Source: Fomes fomentarius
Lineage: Eukaryota; Basidiomycota; Agaricomycetes; Polyporales; Polyporaceae
Assembly (NCBI GenBank): GCA_022606135.1
Contig: JABYQN010000015.1
Coordinates: forward strand, 248,001 to 312,000
Length of the DNA stretch: 64,000 bases
Direction of reading: 5' to 3'
Within the stretch, counting starts at the first letter, position 1. Every line of letters begins with the position of its first letter. The position numbers and the translations under genes are program-made. Shown piece by piece: positions 32,930 through 44,865 of this stretch. Under the pieces are notes generated by a model, which worked only from the letters and a program-made list of their open reading frames with translations, made no database searches and had not been told where the DNA came from.

Positions 32930-34414
32930 ACCTTCCTCAATGACGGGGTGTGATCTCACTTTGTGACATTTGAGGTGACATCCTGTGACAGATACCTGCC
33001 ACATCGCAAGGGACTTGGCGGCTCATTGTGATTCTGAACGACCACCTGCAGCTTCATCTTCACCAGGCTAATGACTCCTCCTCAGCCACACTAGCAATTC
33101 CAGCAGGTAACAACAAGGCAGGTATAGTCAGATCTCATGCTTATTGCTGATCCCATATCAAGTCACATCAACCAACCGAATGGGTCCCCAATGCATTCTC
33201 TACTCCCGGGTGCAGCCTGGGACACATGTTGCTCTGAAGCATGGCGCAGCGCTCAGAGCAATCGGGTCACTTGGTATGATGCTACTACTCTGGGACAGGT
33301 ACTAGTGACCACAGATATAAACAAGTGAGTGCACTCTTATCTCACTACGCTGCCTGTCGTTCTCCCCAACTTGCCCTGTAGGACCCACTCACTATGATGG
33401 ACCCAGGCTCCAGAGTCCAGACTTCCTACCGCACTTATACTGGCTATGCAGCGCGAGCCTTTTGGTGTGCAGGACTCCAACAGTCTGAGGCCAATGGCAA
33501 CAGGTCATGGTGCCAGTGAGCTCTTCAATCAAGTCCCCTGGAGATCTACACTGACATGGCGGCTAGCACCATTCTGCTCAACACCAATCATCGTGCTGAG
33601 CTTCATGCCTTGAGATTAGTAAGTCGCTCAATACTATAGTCTGTCAAGTGCCATGTCATATGACAAGTACGAACAGTGCTGCTGTAGGTTACCCAGATAC
33701 TCCTCTTCCCCGGTTCCCCAGGCACCATGCCTCCAATGCCTGTCAATGCCGTCAGCCAGCACTCACGGTCTGTTGCCCCACTACCATCCCTCCGGGGCAT
33801 CTGGTGCTGCTCAGTCCGTATCTGAGCAGTATGATCTTTCGATGGCGATGCACAGTCACCCTCATCTTCATGCCCCAACCCCATCTCATGCAACGCACAT
33901 GCCTCCTCCGTAGTGTAGCATGTTGATTACTAGTAGTTTGCTAGTTGTGAGCAATACAATCTGGTTTGAAGTGATTATCGTGCACGTGATCGCTTATCGT
34001 GGGTTGCCGGATAGGCAGTCCTCGGCTATGAAACTGTTTCTAAGCCAATCTTCAGAGACATTCCTAAGGTGTTCCGAAGTCAAATCATTCTTAAGACGCT
34101 TAGGAAAGCGCACAAGTGTGATATTCCTAAGGCATTCTATGTGAATTCTCAAAGAACCTTTTCCTGAAGGACACCTTCAGGATTTGCCCCGCCCGTGTAT
34201 ATACACACAAGCCGGTGAAACCGTATCTTGATACAATGGTCATGTGTGTATCCGACCTATAACATGCACATTTTTACCTATCCAACAATGTAACTAGTTA
34301 TTGGTTGTATGCTTGCACCCACGCCTTGCCCAGATATCATGTGAAAAATACCGACCAGGTATGTGCGGCGCCGCCGGTGCGGGAACCCGACCAATATCCG
34401 TGAGCTCCATATCC
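32930..34414. other. Gene-poor sequence right of the possible LTR
   Basis: No gene is supported. Short open frames lack recognisable domains. The segment 34040-34190 contains imperfect CCTAAGG/CCTTAGG-type motifs also seen near 30245-30285, suggesting an old dispersed repeat. Confidence 0.4.
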
Positions 34415-34699
34415 CCACGATACAAGTACCAGATATCCAAGCTCGTCGAAGATGCGGTCGACTACCTCAGGAAGTGCTACCCTGACAACTTCGACCTCTT
34501 GCGCAAGCGCACCCCTTCCTCGTTCCGAAAAGACCACGCTATCGGGGACATCAATCTCGCCCGTCTCATCGGCGCGAACAGGCTTCTACCGACCGCGTTC
34601 CTCATCTGTGCCTCCCTAGGCTTGTGGGTTAGAGGAATTGTTCGCGCAGGACGACGACTCGGAGGGAAAGTCAGGGTCTAATTGGGGCTCGGGCGCGTA
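34415..34699 (+). pseudogene. BTB gene remnant with internal deletion
   Basis: This matches the BTB gene at 47027-48160: RKCYPDNFDLLRKRTPSSFR, then HAIGDINLARLIGANRLLPT and AFLICASLG. It then jumps straight to the last codons of that gene (the equivalent of ELFAQDDDSEGKSG...) and its 3' flank. The join falls at a CCTAGG that occurs at both ends of the missing 450-base block in the full gene. The BTB domain itself is absent. It lies upstream of an aldo/keto reductase, the same order as in the 44.9-48.2 kb copy but inverted. Confidence 0.85.
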
Positions 34700-35267
34700 G
34701 CTCTATAATCTCGGGGTGTTGTGAGTGCTTGTATATGCTACTGAATCGTCCACATTCAAACTCACCTTCTTTGACTGGCTTTTTAAAGGCCCGAGACTTG
34801 ACCTTAATGTATATAGCTAGTCAGAACACGGAGAAACGTCCCATGACCTTCCTGTCGACGCGCCGCCCGCACATACGTATTATACCCGGCATTCAACAAC
34901 TTGAACCCACCGCAAGTCCCGAAAGCTTCATGTCATAGTGCGTTCTAAAAGTTTCTCAGCGCGCAATAGAGAGGTATTCCGATCGGGAGCTGCAAAAGCT
35001 GGAGCAGAGGAGTGCCTTGAACTGGATCTAATACCGACGGGCGTCTACTCCCGGCGAGAGGACGCGTCGCCCCGGCATACGAACTACGCCTTCCTGATTT
35101 GGCATAACCGTCCTGTGACATCGATAATGGTCGGCCAGTTCTCATCAAAGAGTCCAATTCCACGCCTGTGTACATCTGAGCATATATAGAGCCCTCTCTT
35201 AGTCCTCAACATCGCACATCCTAAGGCCTCCATACTAGTAGCCCAGTATTCCACTCTGAACTCAAAG
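34700..35267. repeat. Duplicated BTB 3' flank and reductase promoter
   Basis: Almost the whole stretch is an inverted copy of 46543-47026, for example GCAGCTCCCGATCGGAATAC. It links the BTB remnant to the reductase. A TATATA box lies at 35183-35188, 80 bases before the reductase ATG. Confidence 0.8.
35183..35188 (+). promoter_or_regulatory. TATA box of aldo/keto reductase 1
   Basis: TATATA followed by GAGCCCTCTCTTA is kept in the third reductase copy (46623-46630, minus strand), where its reductase is also intact. A TATATATAT box occupies the same place in copy 2 (42395-42403). Confidence 0.6.
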
Positions 35268-36953
35268 ATGACCGTCGTCAAAACCGTGAATATTGGGAAT
35301 TCCGACATCACCGTAGGCCGGATTGGTGTAATTTCTTTCTCTTTCACGCTGATTTGAATAACGGATTCTGACGCATGGCACTTCTAGCACGGTTTGATGA
35401 TGATGACGTTCGTTCACCTTCACTACAGCTTTCCTTCACGACCCAGCACTGACACTACTACAGATGGAGGGACCCGAATGTCTCTCTCCCGGACGAGGAA
35501 GCCTTTGAGACTATCAAGGCGGGCGTGGACGCCTTGCCCCCTGGCGTCAAGATGATGCTCAACAGCGGTGAGCACTATTACCCAGAACCAACCACGGCCG
35601 ATGTAAGCTAACCTGTGAATAGGCGAGTTCTACGGCAACGACTTTTCTACCGCCAATCTTGAGCTGCTCTCGCGCTTCTATGCGAAGTACCCAGAGTATG
35701 CCGATCGGACGTTCCTTTCAGTCAAGGTCAGCAAACAGCCGTATCTCTTTGTATCCGACACTGTCGTTCACACGCATCATCCTTCCTCTCCAGGGCGGTG
35801 TGAAGTTCGAGGCGCGCGCCATAGACGGCTCGTACGTACTTCCTTTGCTCCCTCTACCTTGATCAACCTACCGATGCGCGCGCGGCATGCAGCCCGGAGA
35901 ACCTCCGCCGCAGTGTCGAGAATATCAACGCAAAGCTCGGCGGGATCAAGAAAATGGACCTGTTCGAGACCGCGCGCGTGCCGGACAACGTCCCGCTCGA
36001 GGATCTCGTCAAGACGCTTGCCCAGCTCAAGGACGAAGGGCACTTCCAACACATCGGCTTGTCTGAGGCGAGTGCCGCTACTCTGAGACGCGCGCATGCG
36101 GTGAGTTTCCTTCGGCCATGGGCATCATGCATGGATGACCAGGTTGTAAGTGAGCAGTATAGGCTGACTCAGATTGTGTGAATGCGTTATTAATAGGTGC
36201 ACCCTATCTCTGTTATTGAGATCGAGGTCAGCTTGTGGTCGTACGAGGAAGAGACCAAGAAGGGTGCGTACTGGCGTGAGAGTATATGACGAGGAATTGC
36301 AGCTAATCGACACCACCCTTCACATGCTAGTCATCGAGACCGCGAAGGAGCTCGGCGTCACCATCGCCGCCTACTCGTACGTACCTCCCTGGGATTCTGC
36401 TTCGCATATAGATGCCGAACGCTTCTTTACCCAGCCCCCTCGGCCACGGATTCCTCACCGGCACGCTCAAGAGCCCGAAGGACCTTACCGGTGAGCAACA
36501 GCTCATGTGCCACGTTATTCTTCGCCGCTCACTTGTGCTGGCATCGCCGACTTACGTATAGCGAACGACATCCGCCACCGCCTCACTCGTTTCAAAGAAG
36601 ACGTCTTCCAGCACAACATCGCCCTCGTCGACTCCGTCAAGGCGATCGCAGAGAGAAAGGGCGTCACTCCCGGCCAGCTCGCGCTCGCGTGGGTCATCTC
36701 GCGCGGTCCGCACGTCGTTCCCATCCCAGGCTCCTCGTACGTCGCCCCCCTTTCCTGTTTCGGTTTGAGGCCGAGTGAACTGACGGCGACCTCTAGGAAC
36801 AAGAAGCGCAACTTGGAGAACATCGCCGCGGGTGATGTTGTGCTCACGGACGCTGAACTGATGGAGATCGACGACATTTTGGCGAGGATTCCGATCAAGG
36901 GTGGGAGGTATTTCGATGAGGTCGACCAGAAGACGCTACACCTCTGGGGTTGA
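35268..36953 (+). CDS. Aldo/keto reductase, pyridoxal reductase-like, copy 1
   Basis: Eleven exons (35268-35327, 35388-35407, 35464-35567, 35623-35726, 35794-35831, 35893-36100, 36197-36263, 36331-36376, 36435-36490, 36562-36736, 36797-36953) give 344 residues. The fold landmarks of a monomeric (alpha/beta)8 reductase are present: GEFYG with the catalytic Tyr about 65, SVKGG with Lys about 96, QHIGLSEAS, the PLG loop and the NADPH-binding end [14 protein letters not shown]. The usual Asp before the Tyr appears as Asn in LNSGEFY. The closest known type is fungal pyridoxal reductase, which reduces pyridoxal to pyridoxine with NADPH; the substrate here is inferred. Exon 2 is only 20 bases, and its donor site GTAATT is weaker than the GTAAGT of the sister genes. 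It is convergent with the gene at 37078, 124 bases away. Confidence 0.9.
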
Positions 36954-37077
36954 GGTGTACGTATACTGGAACACAAACATTCATAGTTGATCAATTCGTT
37001 CGATTATCAATGTGTTTTCTTCTTGGTCTCTGCCGTGACTTGATTATTTGTCTCGGGTTACTTGGCATGCCTTCTAT

Positions 37078-38030
37078 TCACAACTCTCTGGTCGCGCTTT
37101 GCTTCTCGTTCGCTTGTGTCTTGCGGAACTGGGCCGGCAGCCCCTCCGACGACGGCGGCTTGGCGTGAGCGGCGTCGAAATAGGCAAAGCGCGGCTTCTT
37201 AGTTGGAAGAGGTGAGTCTGTCAAAGATTCAATATACTCAGATGGGTAGCAGCAGGGATACGACGACTGACTATCAGGCGGAACAAGGACAAAGTGCAAT
37301 TCTCCAGACATGAATCCCCATGGAGCGATGTTGCTCAAAACCGTACCCTTGGTTACCTCCTGGAGGGTGGTGATATTCAACGAGTTCACACCATCCTCCG
37401 ATAGCATCGTTGAATCCTTGATCCCTTTTGGAACCTGTACAGTTGTCAGGGTGGTAATGCAAGATTTGCAGACTGTCCAACATACCTGGTACACAGAATA
37501 ACCCTCGTTCCCTTTGGCCAGAGTGACTTTGACCTTTTCGCAATCTTTGACATCCTCCACTATCCGCAGCTTGCGCGTTCCCATGTCAAAGACGTTGATG
37601 GTCGGGTAGCACCCTGCACAAGTCAGGCTAAGGACCGGATGTCTTGCGATGAAAGGACTCACAAAACCTGACCACGAGATGGAGCTCGTTCTCATCCGGG
37701 TTGATTGTGTCCAACCATGGCTTGAGGTTGTGGCACGTTAGTTCTTGAACATCACTCGGCGCGTGCTCACAGAGAGCAGACCACACCAGAGTTGGATCTG
37801 CGTTAGTTGGAAGTTTGATTAAGCCATGCGGGACTTGAAATGTACATATATAAGCGCAGAACATGTTTGAAGCAATGTGAGAGACGCACGAGGTGGACGT
37901 CGATCAAATCAGCTGACGTTCTGGCCGACACCGCCTTCTTGAGGTCAAGATCGGTCACATCATTCTTGACCTGGACCCTCTTAAACCAACCCAGATCCGG
38001 GCAGAAAAAAGTGAGTACTGTGGTGCTCAT
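37078..38030 (-). CDS. Hypothetical protein with possible ubiquitin-like (Crinkler-type) N-terminus
   Basis: Four exons (37886-38030, 37663-37797, 37486-37613, 37078-37434) give 254 residues in frame; the first donor (GTCTCT) is weak. The first 60 residues (LTFFCPDLGWFKRVQVKNDV, then LDLKKAVSA) recall the beta-grasp N-terminal module of fungal Crinkler-like proteins. The middle (NPDENELHLVVRF, VEDVKDCEKVKVTLAKGNEG) and the proline-containing tail (PLPTKKPRFAYFDAAHAKPP) match nothing I recognise, and no P-loop or nuclease domain follows. It lies between inverted copies of the reductase module. The function is unknown, and the Crinkler resemblance is weak. Confidence 0.68.
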
Positions 38031-38926
38031 CGTGTAGCAGAATGCCCCTTATTCAACGCCCAGCGGCCCACACGTCGCGTCATGCGATGGCACGTGATGA
38101 ACAACACACTGTGACATTGTGTGACTGAGACAGTTCCAACTTCCAGGCTGCCCAGGCATTCACTGAACGAAAAGCGACAGCGACAGCCGCAGACATCGCG
38201 CCACCTCAAACTTGTCATCACACAAGCCTGTCGCCGACCATCGCAACTACCATCGAAGTGCTGGTTGAAGTGCCCCCAGCGAAAAAATAAAACAAGAGTA
38301 GCTAGGACCGGAAAGCCTATTCAAGCGGAAGGTGCGACAGCAGCTTGTGATATAGCATTAGCATGTGAGGATAGGGTATCCCTGCGAGATACATTACACG
38401 AATGAAATGTACAGCAAGCCTTCTGAACCATCAATCTCGCATTTTTCAGTCCGTTGGCCTCGGTCGAATCAAACCAAGACATCACCTCAGATATTGTGCG
38501 GTCGCCGGTTCCGCTGCATGAACTCTTCGTCGCGCAGGCTGCCGGCATAATACGGCGTCGGCACGCCCCGATTTGCATCGTCCACGACCTTTTCCAGTGC
38601 AGCGGCCCACGACGACAGTCCGAACAGCGTCGTACTTCTTGTCGGCTGCGTCTGCGGAATAGCACGTACGGAGTCGGTGCTGCCAACCTGCCTAAAGTGC
38701 GCAATGCCTCCCTCGTACGTCTTACAAGCACACGCTGACTGATGCTTGTATTTTTTGTCTGCTTGACGTCGTGCCACCTCACTGGATGGACTGGATTGTT
38801 GGTCGCGCTCGCTAGTATGTACATTGTATCTTACTCTTCACGCCACCTCCATCTCTCAATCTCAGGTGAGTTTTCTGCTCATTCTCGACGGCGTGAACAA
38901 CTGATACATAAGTGATCGTATCACAG
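38031..38926. other. Intergenic
   Basis: Roughly 900 bases with no supported gene. It should contain the promoter of the gene at 38030 and the upstream part, including exon 1, of the broken membrane-protein gene; that exon could not be placed. Confidence 0.4.
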
Positions 38927-39954
38927 ACAATCAAAGACGAGAGCAGCCTCTTGCGCTTCGAGTCCCGCATCATCGCACTTTTCATAGTACTTACCATCCC
39001 CCCTCTGGGGCATTTTAGCTGCGATATACTTCCTCGGGGCTCTCCGACCGTCAGCCTCGTACGCTTGCAAAGCGCAACTTATCATATCGGCGAACACTGG
39101 CATGTTCGTCCTTGCCACGATCGTACTTTTCTCCTGTTTCGACATCATGATGAAGAACGAGAGTCGGACTCATACCCAATCCGGCGTTTAGCATCTTGCC
39201 CTCGCAGTCCATCTAGCTGTTTTTGGATTCGTCGACAGAGGAGATACGCGTGAAACTATGTACGATGTGTTCTATTTGGTAACTACTAACGCTGCTGCGC
39301 TCGAGGTGGCACAATTCTACACAGACGTCACTCAGACGTTAATTGATGATGGGTTCATGGTGAGCTCACCTTTCGCACTGAGAAGCTTTCGTTCTTGACA
39401 TCAAGCGCTCACAAATACACAGGTATACCGCCTGTTGGTCGTGTGGAACAGAGCGCCACTGCCCATCACTATCCCGCTTATATGATTCTTAATTGGTGCC
39501 AGTGAGTATGCCAAGTTCGCCTTCGGTACTTCTCTCAAATCTAACTGTCGATAATGAGTAACTGGCTACGGAGGCAATTGGCGCGGCCCCCAGAACATGG
39601 TCCTCACTGCGGTCTTCTACTTCTTCTCCTTCTTCTCTAACATCTTGTCAAGCAGTGCGTCTCCTCCTCCTCTCATAGCTCTGATCTCTTGACTCTCCGC
39701 TGATGCAAGGATCTCAGTACTCATCATGTGGCGTGTCCTACGCTCGACTGAGCGCGTAAAACACACCAGTGGCGCGCCGCGCGGAGCTGCCATACTCCCG
39801 CAAATCGCTCAACCGCATCGTCCGGCGGCGCGTGCTCGAAGCACTGGCACTGATCCATTCCGCGGCCAAGTACTCCGCCGCGTCCGTCGCCCTCGTCGTC
39901 CCCCGCTTCGTCAACAAGGAGGTCGAGTACTTCCCGTGCCTCTCTCCATTCATC
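38927..39954 (+). pseudogene. Broken 7TM-like membrane protein, family member 2
   Basis: Exons equivalent to 2-6 of the intact members are visible: 38927-39122, 39192-39359, 39423-39501, 39559-39654 and 39718-39954. Family marks remain (ISANTGMFVLATI, LAVHLAVFGFVDRGDTRE, VYRLLVVWN, RRVLEALALIHSAAKYSA). Exon 2 is 196 instead of 195 bases, with an extra base probably in the C run near 39000. Exon 6 is out of phase by one. Exon 4 keeps the family length of 79 bases but contains TGA at 39483-39485. The last exon after 40040 has no usable frame. It is either a young pseudogene or a poorly sequenced gene. Confidence 0.8.
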
Positions 39955-40637
39955 GTACGTGCCACGCAAGTCTCTTCTTCTTATTCTTGTCGTGATACCG
40001 CAGCGTAGGTCCAGCGAGCTGACGGACTGGGGCAAAACCTGTACGTGTTCTAGGGTATAGTGCTGTGATTGGGATCCAGATCGTGCAGAGGTCTGCTGTG
40101 CGTACTACTGGCGTTCGCAGCGCCATCGTCTCGCCCCCAGGCTGGGTGGGCTTAGAGAAGCAGCAAGAAGTTCGGGAGTCCGTGGAAGGTAACGTGACGG
40201 GTGAGGGTCAGGCATGAGTAAGTGTCGCTTAACTCGGGGATAGAGCTCTGACGTACCTCTAGCTCTTCTCCAGCTTCCAATTACAGGATTATACACGGCA
40301 GATGGTACCCATCTATGTAACGCTTAGCGTTGGTCCCATCCATCGGGGATGCTATCAGATCTTCATAGACTCTATCATGGAAAACTCGCCCGTTTCCCTC
40401 ATGGTCTACAGCCCGCCTAAATTACGCCCACGTCGGCGTTGTTCGAATGCGATTTCCGAACGATGCTAATAGCGAGTTTGATGTTGCTAGGGTACAGAGT
40501 CTGTTAAGGGCCTGGTCAGTCCAACACGAGAGTCCTACTATCATCCGGTGATCGATACCACCAAGTGAGGTGGAGGTACAATTCATCGCTCTTTAAATTT
40601 ATGAAACACATAATCTATACGGACAATTGCGTACGCC
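39955..40637. other. 3' end of broken gene and spacer
   Basis: Sequence around 40045-40110 (GGTATAGTGCTGTGATTGGGATCCAGATC) resembles the start of the last exon of the membrane-protein family but is not open. No other gene is supported. Confidence 0.4.
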
Positions 40638-42292
40638 TCAACCCCAGAGGTGGAGACTCTTCTGGTCGACCTCATCGTGGTACCTCCCGCCCTTGATCGG
40701 AATCTTCGCCAGGATGTCGTCAACCTCCGCGAGTTCAGCGTCCGTGAGCACAATGCTGCCCGCGGCGATGTTCTCCAAGTTGCGCCTCTTGTTCCTAGAG
40801 ATCGCCATCAGTTCCCTCGGCCTCAAACCACGGTGAAGTGAAACAGGGAAGGGGAGGAGCGACGTACGAGGAGCCTGGGATGGGGACAACGTGCGGACCG
40901 CGCGAGGTCACCCACGCGAGTGCGAGCTGGCCGGGAGTGACGCCCTTTCTCTCCGCGATCGCCTTGACGGAGTCGACGAGGGCGATGTTGTGCTGGAAGA
41001 CGTCCTCTTGGAAACGGGTGAGGCTGCGGCGATAGTCGTTGGCTATCCATCAGTCGGAGGTATGAGCACAGGTCAGCGACATGGCACTTGAGCTGGTGCT
41101 CACCGGCAAGGTCCTGTGGGCTCTTCAGAGTACCGGTGAGGAATCCACGGCCGAGAGGGCTGGGTAGAACAAGGTGGGTCAGCGTTTGGCATGCGACGAA
41201 ACAGGGCCACGTACGAGTAGGCGACGACGGTGACGCCGAGCTCCTTCGCGGTCTCGATCACTAGTATGTGAGGGGTGTCTATCAGCCCCACGTTCTCGTG
41301 ATACAGTCTCACTCCAGTACGCACCTTTCTTGGTCTCTTCCTCGTACGACCACAAGCTGACCTCGATCTCAATAGCAGAAATCGGGTGCACCTACAAGGT
41401 AACAAACACATTCACACAATCAATGGCCGATCCCGCGCGCTCGTGAACCTAGTCACTCACCGCATGCGCGCGCCTGAGAGTCGCGGCACTCGCCTCAGAC
41501 AAGCCGATGTGTTGGAAGTGCCCTTCGTCCTTGAGCTGAGCAAGCGTCTTGACGAGATCCTCGAGCGGTACGTTGTCAGCCACACGCGCGGTCTCGAATA
41601 AGTCCATCTTCTTGATCCCGCCGAGCTTCGCGTTGATATTCTCGACACTGCGGCGGAGGTTCTCCGGGCTGCAGGCCGCGCGCGCATCGTCAGTTAACTA
41701 GGGTGAGGAACTAGAGGAAGTACGTACGAGCCGTCTACGGCGAGTCCCCCGGGCTTCAGACCGCCCTGGAGAGGAACGATGCGTGTGAGTGACGGTGTCG
41801 GATGCACAAAAAGAGTATAGCTATTTGCTGACCTTGACCGAGAGGAATGTGCGATCGGCGTACTCTGGGTACTTCGCATAGAAGCGCGAGAGCAGCTCAA
41901 GGTTGGCGGTGGAAAAGTCGTGGCTGTAGAACTCGCCTGTTCACACTTTAGTTCACATAGGCCGTGATTGGTGAGGAACTTGAAGGGTAGTTCGTGCTCA
42001 CCACTGTTAAGCATCATCTTGACGCCCTGGGGCATGGCGTCCACGCCAGCCTTGATGGCCTCAAAGGCTTCCTCGTCCGGGAGAGGGACGTTCGGGTCCC
42101 TCCATCTGTAGGAATGTCAGTGCTGGGTTGCGAAGAAAGTAGGAGTGAAGATGAACGAACGTCATCATCATTAAACCGTGCTAGAAGTGCATCAGACTCC
42201 CTTGTTATAAGCATGGAAGATATAGGACTTACGCCAATCCGGCCTACGGTGATGTCGGAATTCCCGATCTTCGCGGTTTGAACGACCGTCAT
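40638..42292 (-). CDS. Aldo/keto reductase, pyridoxal reductase-like, copy 2
   Basis: The same eleven-exon plan as copy 1 can be followed throughout, starting [20 protein letters not shown] at 42292 and ending [12 protein letters not shown]. All splice sites are GT-AG and the frame is kept, so the product is about 344 residues. Active-site landmarks are present ([39 protein letters not shown]). It differs from copies 1 and 3 around the Tyr (GEFYSHD instead of GEFYGN), in [18 protein letters not shown] and in [13 protein letters not shown], making it the most diverged of the three. It is in the same orientation as copy 3, opposite to copy 1. A TATATATAT box lies about 105 bases upstream. Confidence 0.9.
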
Positions 42293-44865
42293 CTTCAAGT
42301 ATAGTACAGTGGATTATTGGACTGTTAAGGGCTTGGGGATGTCGAGTGTTGAGGAGGGGTAAGAGAGTGATGAATTAGGCGGTACAATGCGGGCTATATA
42401 TATGCCCATGCACACACAGGGGGTTGAAGAAACCGTCGATCATTATCGATGTCACAGGTGACGGTCATGCCTAATCAGGAAGGCGTAAGTCTACGTCTAG
42501 TATCATTATGCCGGGACGGTGACGCGTCTTGCGATGGTCCTACTCCAGTTTATACAGCTCCCGATCGGAATACCTGTCTATTGCATACTGCAAGACTTTT
42601 CTGACGCGCTATTACATGAACCTTTCGGTGCTTGCGGTGGGTTCAACTCGTTCAGCCGTGCTGCGTCGCGTAGCACCCATGCGCCGGGGCCAGCGCGTCT
42701 TGGATCCGAGTCCACTTCGATGCAGAATGTCAAGATGCTGTACGTACTCTGAAGCGATACCCAAAATCATGCATCTGTAGTAGCGTAATCCCCGATCGCA
42801 GATGGCCGACTCATCATATGTCAGATGGATATTGACCCACCAGTGGGCGTGGCAGCAGTGCTGGACTCTACAATACATTCGCAACCAATCAGGTAGATGA
42901 CTTGAGATACACTGACTCATGTTGTGATACCTGTATTACGTGCACTCACCATCGACTGCACAGTGGGTGAGCTACTCACATATTCGCCAAATCACAAGGT
43001 TCGCGACGCGAGTCAGAGGGGGCCCCGGTATCATCACTGCCCAGAGACAAAAACAAAACAGGCCACGTATATCAAATCCCGACCCTTCGCAAGCTTCCCT
43101 ATGGCTTTCGCATCATAAGATGCCATCGTGAGCGTTGAACAGTCCTTGTTGCGAAGGTGCTCGTGGTCTCTCAGCAGTCTTCCAAGGACCCGAGAGTTGT
43201 TGTCTCTTGTCTAACCGCTCTTCGCGTTCGCGACGATGACCGGGAAGTCCGGCGCTTGCATAAGCATGCCATCACCTATACCCGACGTGAGTGCGCATAC
43301 TGATGATGCGCATCGCGCATAGCTGCGCGAGTACTCGCCGCATTTGGTAACCGAAGCGCGCGCTGACGAGCGCCATCGCAGCTCCTCCGTATACCACGAC
43401 GACTCACCGCCGATGACACGCCCCACCGACATCCTTCGCACACGCCGTTGAGCCTAGGCAACCCACCGACATTCCGAGTCCTCGAGCCGGCAGGAATCGT
43501 CTCGAACAAGCACCACGGATATCGCCGACATGAGCCGAGACAGCCCGCACCGACGCGACAGGCCTTCACGTCCGCGACGACGGTCGCTGAGCCTCGCGGA
43601 TATAGCCGTTATGACCTCCTCGCCGATGAACCTCAGTGCGAGCACTCGTCTGACGTCCCCTGCAGCCATTCGCCACTGCCCGCTCTTCCATCCCTCCTTC
43701 CTCGCCGGACACACTCATACAGACCATTTTGCAATCGACACACTGCACCAGACCTCCCGGTGTTCCCTCCATAAAGTAATTACCGTAGAATTTGTCTTGC
43801 TGCGAGAGCTGCGTGCGCCGTGACTGGCTTACACTCGCTCATGATTCACTTTAGTTCACCCGCACCCCTCGCATTCCAGCATATTCCCAGCTTTTTCCAT
43901 CACTGTTCTTGGCCTCGAACTTCCGTAGATAGTTCAAGTGTAGTAGTTTACCCTCGAATACAAGCATCGTTCCCCCAGTATTTGACTCTCGACACTCGTT
44001 CTTCGACTTCCGGCTTTCGACTCTCGACCAGTACCTTTCGACTCTCCACTCCCGACACTCTATTCTCGCCTTACAGACCATCGGACACAGATATCGACGC
44101 ATCCATCCACACTCTCCATCCATTTCATTCAACGTCCGGGCTCACTTCCGGCATTCCGACGCAGCTACAGGCTCTACGCTACCGCTCCCTTTCCTCCTCT
44201 CTCCTCTCACTGCACCCAGCTCCCCTTGTGTACCCACGACCGGACTCTCGCACCTTCGACCTCGTGCACACACCCGCATTCCAGCTCTATCACTGAGTAT
44301 GCCACCCATCAAGGCAAACAATATGGCGTAAGTCTGGCCGCATGTCCAGAATTTGGCCAGAGCCTGCCAGCCAGTGCTACCAGCGGAGCGACTCAATGTC
44401 GGATGTTGACGGGAAGAATTGACGGACACACAAGCTTGGCGCTCGTAACTCGAGTTTGATCTGGTGTTATGTATGGTTGAGGGTCTAGAGTGAAAGTACC
44501 ACAGACGGAGGACTTCCACCGCAGAAAGGAACATGTCAAAGTTGTCACGACGGTATCGCACATGGTGCGCAACTAGGACATACGCATCTCCAGTGAAATG
44601 GGAATAGAGTATCAGTTTGAAACGTGTGAACGCTGTACGGCGCCCCACCGCCCAAAGGATGTATAGGTGCAAGCTGGGTTTTGGTCTTGTTAAATCAGGA
44701 TTAGTAGTTTCGACCGGAGGATATAACGGGAACAGAGGGCTCAACATTACCTACTCAGTGACCATATGAAGTCCTATCCTCAGGCGACCAAGCGAGAGGC
44801 AAAACACATCCATAATCGAACAAATTGATCAACTATGAATATTCGTGCATACACTTGCGTACACC
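42293..44865. other. Long spacer between reductases 2 and 3
   Basis: The first 400 bases belong to the duplicated module: 42395-42403 is the TATA box, and 42560-42680 matches the BTB 3' flank (GCTCCCGATCGGAATACCT). From about 42700 to 44865 no gene is supported. Open frames there are unconserved and disagree in frame. 43975-44075 is a low-complexity patch. Confidence 0.5.
43975..44075. repeat. Low-complexity ACTCTCGAC-type repeat
   Basis: About eight imperfect units based on TCGACTCTCGAC occur in 100 bases. It is not part of a supported gene. Confidence 0.65.

Noticed and set aside
32483..33900. Possible full-length copia or gypsy retrotransposon
   Set aside because: No second LTR, no gag/pol motifs and no target-site duplication were found; only a possible solo LTR is retained.
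43448..44296. Several 75-158-codon open frames
   Set aside because: They are low-complexity, overlap in conflicting frames, and have no splice logic or similarity to other genes in the window.
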